Shown piece after piece: positions 13,930 through 16,376 of a stretch of DNA of 16,376 nucleotides; the stretch's first letter is position 1; the number at the start of each line of letters is the position of its first letter. Made by a program: the position numbers and the translations under genes. Under the pieces are notes generated by a model, which ran no database searches, was not told the DNA's origin, and saw only the letters and a program-made list of their open reading frames with translations. The stretch lies in assembly GCA_007117255.1 (NCBI GenBank), contig SKGU01000063.1, forward strand, positions 1-16,376, written 5' to 3'. The DNA is from Natronohydrobacter sp. GTDB lineage: Bacteria > Pseudomonadota > Alphaproteobacteria > Rhodobacterales > Rhodobacteraceae.

Positions 13930-15210
13930 TCATCCACGGTCCCGCAGGCTGTAGAAGATCATCGCGCTCATGGCCCATGTCAGCAAGGCAAAGACTGCAG
14001 TCAGAAAGGTCAGCAGCACCCGCTGGGGATAGAGCGCGCTTTGTGGCAGCGTCGGGCGCACGAAGGTGGCCAGATACAGGCTCTGGCGTTCGGCATTCGA
14101 GCGCGCAGCGTCCATCGCTGTCAGTGCCGCGCGATAGGTCTGTTCGGCAAATTCCTGATCGACGCGCAGGCTTTCGAACTGCGCGATGAGTTGTGGGTAA
14201 TCTGTGTCGTCCACAGTCACATCCTGCTGGGCGAAATTCTGGCGTTCATCGGCAATGCGTGCACGGATCACGTCGATGCGTTGCTGAAGTTGGCGCAGGC
14301 GCGGGTCATTTGGGTTGTCGACCGTGCGCAGCAGAAGATCATTGTCCACCAGAGCCTGAGCAAGTTGCTGTTGCAGATTGTTCAGCACCCCCATACGGCC
14401 CTGCACATCGGCCTGCGGGTCCACGATCTGAGTGCGGGCGCGAAACTCCGTCATTGCGGCTCGTGCAGAGCGTAACCGCTCCAGCGCTGTATCAAGATCA
14501 ATCTCGGCATTGCGCATACTGTCAGCGCGGGCATTCTCGTTCAACCGGTTGATCATTGCCTCGCTCTCGGAAATCACAAGACTGGCTATTGTCTGCGCTG
14601 ACTGAGGATCGCGTGCGCGCACCTGTAGCAACAAAAGCCCTGTATTCTTGTCGAAACTGGGCGAAATCATACGCAGCCAGAATCTGTGCAATTCTTCAAT
14701 CGTGGCATCGGGCCAGATGCTGTATAAGGGGTCTCGCGGCCATGATTGTGAATAATGGTCCCGCAGACTGAAAGTTTCGTCAATCTGCTCGACAATGACC
14801 TGACTTTGGATGAACTCATACAGCACATCCGCCGTGCCGCCGCCGCCGCCGACGAATTGCGCAAGACCGCCGAGCAATTCTGTTGCGGATTGCGTTTCTT
14901 CCTGTCGGACTGTGATCCCGGCGTTGGATGCATACTGATCCTGTGCGATGAATGACATATAGACGCCCACAGTGATGACTGGCAGCATCACCATCACCAA
15001 GAAGGAAATGAACAGCCCCCAATGGCGGGGTTTCAGGGTCGCAGGCCCAGCAACCGGGTGCGTCAGAACTGTGGCCCCGTCTGTCTGGTCAAAGGTGATG
15101 TCCGCATCGGTTTTGGTATTTGCCTCGGCGCGGGCATTACGTTCGGCGCGTTTGTTGCGTGCCTCGCGTTGCTTTTGGCGTTCCGTTTTCAGCGTGGCAT
15201 TGTCGTTCAA
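13930..15210 (-). CDS. kpsE: Capsule polysaccharide export inner-membrane protein, KpsE/BexC/CtrB type
   Basis: Periplasm-spanning polysaccharide co-polymerase/export adaptor that works with an ABC transporter (KpsMT) and an outer-membrane channel (KpsD/Wza type). The 426-residue product has a long Lys/Arg/Glu-rich cytoplasmic N-terminus (1-60), a first membrane segment at about 65-86, a large periplasmic region with coiled-coil-like helices (about 215-380), the FVRPTLPQSALYPQR motif just before the second membrane segment (about 397-420), and a short cytoplasmic end. This two-segment layout and the Pro-rich motif are typical of the family. A glycine run sits at about 121-125. The start is the TTG at 15210: the frame meets a stop upstream with no ATG or GTG between, and no ATG occurs before the membrane segment. 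It is divergent from kpsM. Confidence 0.9.
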   Translation of the reverse strand: MNDNATLKTERQKQREARNKRAERNARAEANTKTDADITFDQTDGATVLTHPVAGPATLKPRHWGLFISFLVMVMLPVITVGVYMSFIAQDQYASNAGITVRQEETQSATELLGGLAQFVGGGGGTADVLYEFIQSQVIVEQIDETFSLRDHYSQSWPRDPLYSIWPDATIEELHRFWLRMISPSFDKNTGLLLLQVRARDPQSAQTIASLVISESEAMINRLNENARADSMRNAEIDLDTALERLRSARAAMTEFRARTQIVDPQADVQGRMGVLNNLQQQLAQALVDNDLLLRTVDNPNDPRLRQLQQRIDVIRARIADERQNFAQQDVTVDDTDYPQLIAQFESLRVDQEFAEQTYRAALTAMDAARSNAERQSLYLATFVRPTLPQSALYPQRVLLTFLTAVFALLTWAMSAMIFYSLRDRG

Positions 15211-15279
15211 GGGCTGTTCTCGTCTTCCTTGGCACCTGACTTCGTGCGATACAGGCGGCTATGCCAGCTGCCATATGAA

Positions 15280-15309
15280 TTGACGTTTTACGCCAGATTT
15301 CCCTACAAT
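15280..15309 (+). promoter_or_regulatory. Strong sigma-70-type promoter for the kpsM-like gene
   Basis: TTGACG (15280-15285, five of six) and TACAAT (15304-15309, five of six) are separated by 18 bases. Transcription should begin near 15316. This places the first in-frame ATG (15318) essentially at the 5' end of the message, so translation would begin either leaderless there or, more likely, at the ATG at 15384 with a leader of nearly 70 bases. Confidence 0.62.
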
Positions 15310-15383
15310 ACCACAATATGCGTGCCGCTTTGGCATATCCATCAACGGATTTTCACCAAGGTCTCTGGAAAGCGCTGCCAACC

Positions 15384-16214
15384 ATGTCCGATCAATCGTC
15401 ATATGTCGCGCCTCCGGCTCAGATACCTGCGGGGGCATCGCGCAGGTTGCCGCCTTTCGCGACGGCACGCACGATTTCAGCTCTTATCCTGCGCGAAGTC
15501 ATATCGCGCTATGGCCGGACACCGGGCGGTTACATCTGGGCGCTTGTTCAGCCTATGGCGATCATTCTTATCCTGTCCTTCGCATTTGCCCTTTTGCAAC
15601 GAAACCCCGCTTTGGGCACAAGCTTTATCCTGTTCAAGGCAACTGGTTTTCTGGTGGTGCAGATGACCATGCAGACGGCCGGATATGCGGGTATGGCGTT
15701 GCAGTTTTCGCGCCCGCTGCTGGCTTATCCGCGCGTATCCTGGATTGATGCTGTTTTGGCGCGGGTGGTGCTCAATGTGTATATCAAGCTCGTGGTCTCC
15801 ACGATCATTCTCACTGGGATAGTTTACTTCGAGCAAGTGCGTACGCTGCTGCATTGGCCCTCGATCCTGCTGGCCATGGGAATGGCGGCGATGCTGGGGT
15901 TGGCGCTTGGCGTCTTGAACTGTTTTCTGTTCATGCGGTTTCCGGTCTGGCAGCAAGTCTGGGGTATTTTGACCGCGCCTGTGACGCTGGTGTCCGGGGT
16001 GATCATTCTCTACGAAGATATGCCACCACTTGCGCAGAAGATCCTGTGGTACAACCCGCTGCTGCATCTGACCGGGATCATGCGCGATGGGTTTTATCCG
16101 ATCTATTCGCCACAATACGTGTCTTATGTCTATGTCTCGCTTTGGGTTGTGGTTCCGATGACACTTGGTCTGATCCTGATGCGGCGCTATCACCGTGTCT
16201 TGCTGCAGCTTTAG
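15384..16214 (+). CDS. kpsM: Capsule polysaccharide ABC transporter permease, KpsM type (ABC-2 family)
   Basis: Inner-membrane permease that would pass a finished, lipid-linked polysaccharide out of the cytoplasm together with a KpsT-type ATPase. The 276-residue reading has a short cytoplasmic N-terminus, the ATARTISALILREVISRYGR amphipathic entry helix (27-46), then GGYIWALVQP and about six membrane segments. A conserved YNPLLHLTGIMRDGFYP segment at 223-239 is typical of KpsM/BexB/CtrC. The frame opens at an ATG at 15318, but the promoter -10 lies only eight bases before that codon, so I choose the ATG at 15384; neither start has a strong ribosome site. It is divergent from the kpsE-like gene. 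The partner ATPase is not visible; no gene can be called in the remaining 162 bases. Confidence 0.9.
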   Translation: MSDQSSYVAPPAQIPAGASRRLPPFATARTISALILREVISRYGRTPGGYIWALVQPMAIILILSFAFALLQRNPALGTSFILFKATGFLVVQMTMQTAGYAGMALQFSRPLLAYPRVSWIDAVLARVVLNVYIKLVVSTIILTGIVYFEQVRTLLHWPSILLAMGMAAMLGLALGVLNCFLFMRFPVWQQVWGILTAPVTLVSGVIILYEDMPPLAQKILWYNPLLHLTGIMRDGFYPIYSPQYVSYVYVSLWVVVPMTLGLILMRRYHRVLLQL

Positions 16215-16376
16215 GGCATCGACAGCAAACCAGAGACAGACAGACGCATCGTGCCGAGGAAGTTCATCCTGTTGGGTGCCTGCCGGAATGGCGGCGCAAC
16301 GGCTGCAACCTGGGGCAGCTTGATCGCCGTGCAGCGCGTCGCGTCCGGTCGTTGATTTTGATATGATCACGTCCAA

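Noticed and set aside
15477..16376. 299-codon minus-strand frame across kpsM
   Set aside because: It is the antisense of a clear permease gene; the translation is His/Gln-rich and low in hydrophobics, as expected of a shadow frame.
16363..16376. ATG ATC ACG at the right edge as a possible kpsT start
   Set aside because: Only four codons are visible and there is no ribosome site; cannot be supported.

Overview
The window most likely comes from an alphaproteobacterium, probably of the order Rhodobacterales. The coding DNA is generally GC-rich, GTG and TTG starts recur, and the Tex, GalU, GalE and KpsE/KpsM-like proteins read like those of that group. This placement is by recognition only. No RNA genes, insertion sequences, CRISPR arrays or tRNAs were seen.

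Layout, left to right. (a) 1-2722, minus strand: galU, then galE six bases later, then the start of tex, which runs off the left edge. GalU makes UDP-glucose and GalE interconverts UDP-glucose and UDP-galactose, so this block feeds surface glycan synthesis. A good sigma-70-type promoter sits in front of galU. (b) 3144-8747, minus strand: a compact type II secretion operon in the order C-D-E-F, with overlapping genes. The GspC-like protein ends in a striking Asp/Trp-rich tail encoded by a short tandem repeat. No pseudopilins (G-K), L, M or prepilin peptidase are in view. (c) 8893-9883, plus strand: a divergent TPR-type putative lipoprotein that could be a pilotin for the secretin, then a small charged protein of unknown function. 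(d) 9993-13923, plus strand: five consecutive sulfotransferase-family genes, tightly spaced and probably one operon. They represent at least four divergent sequence types, the last two being paralogues. The middle of this block is much more AT-rich than its surroundings, which suggests horizontal acquisition. (e) 13930-15210 (minus) and 15384-16214 (plus): an inner-membrane polysaccharide co-polymerase/export protein (KpsE/BexC/CtrB type) and an ABC-2 permease (KpsM type), transcribed away from each other from a shared control region.

Taken together, nucleotide-sugar supply, a battery of sulfotransferases and an ABC-type capsule exporter point to production of a multiply sulfated capsular or exopolysaccharide. 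The link is by neighbourhood: no glycosyltransferase, PAPS synthase or KpsT ATPase lies inside the window. The five-sulfotransferase array and the pseudopilin-less C-D-E-F cluster with an acidic Trp-repeat GspC tail are the two things most worth following up.
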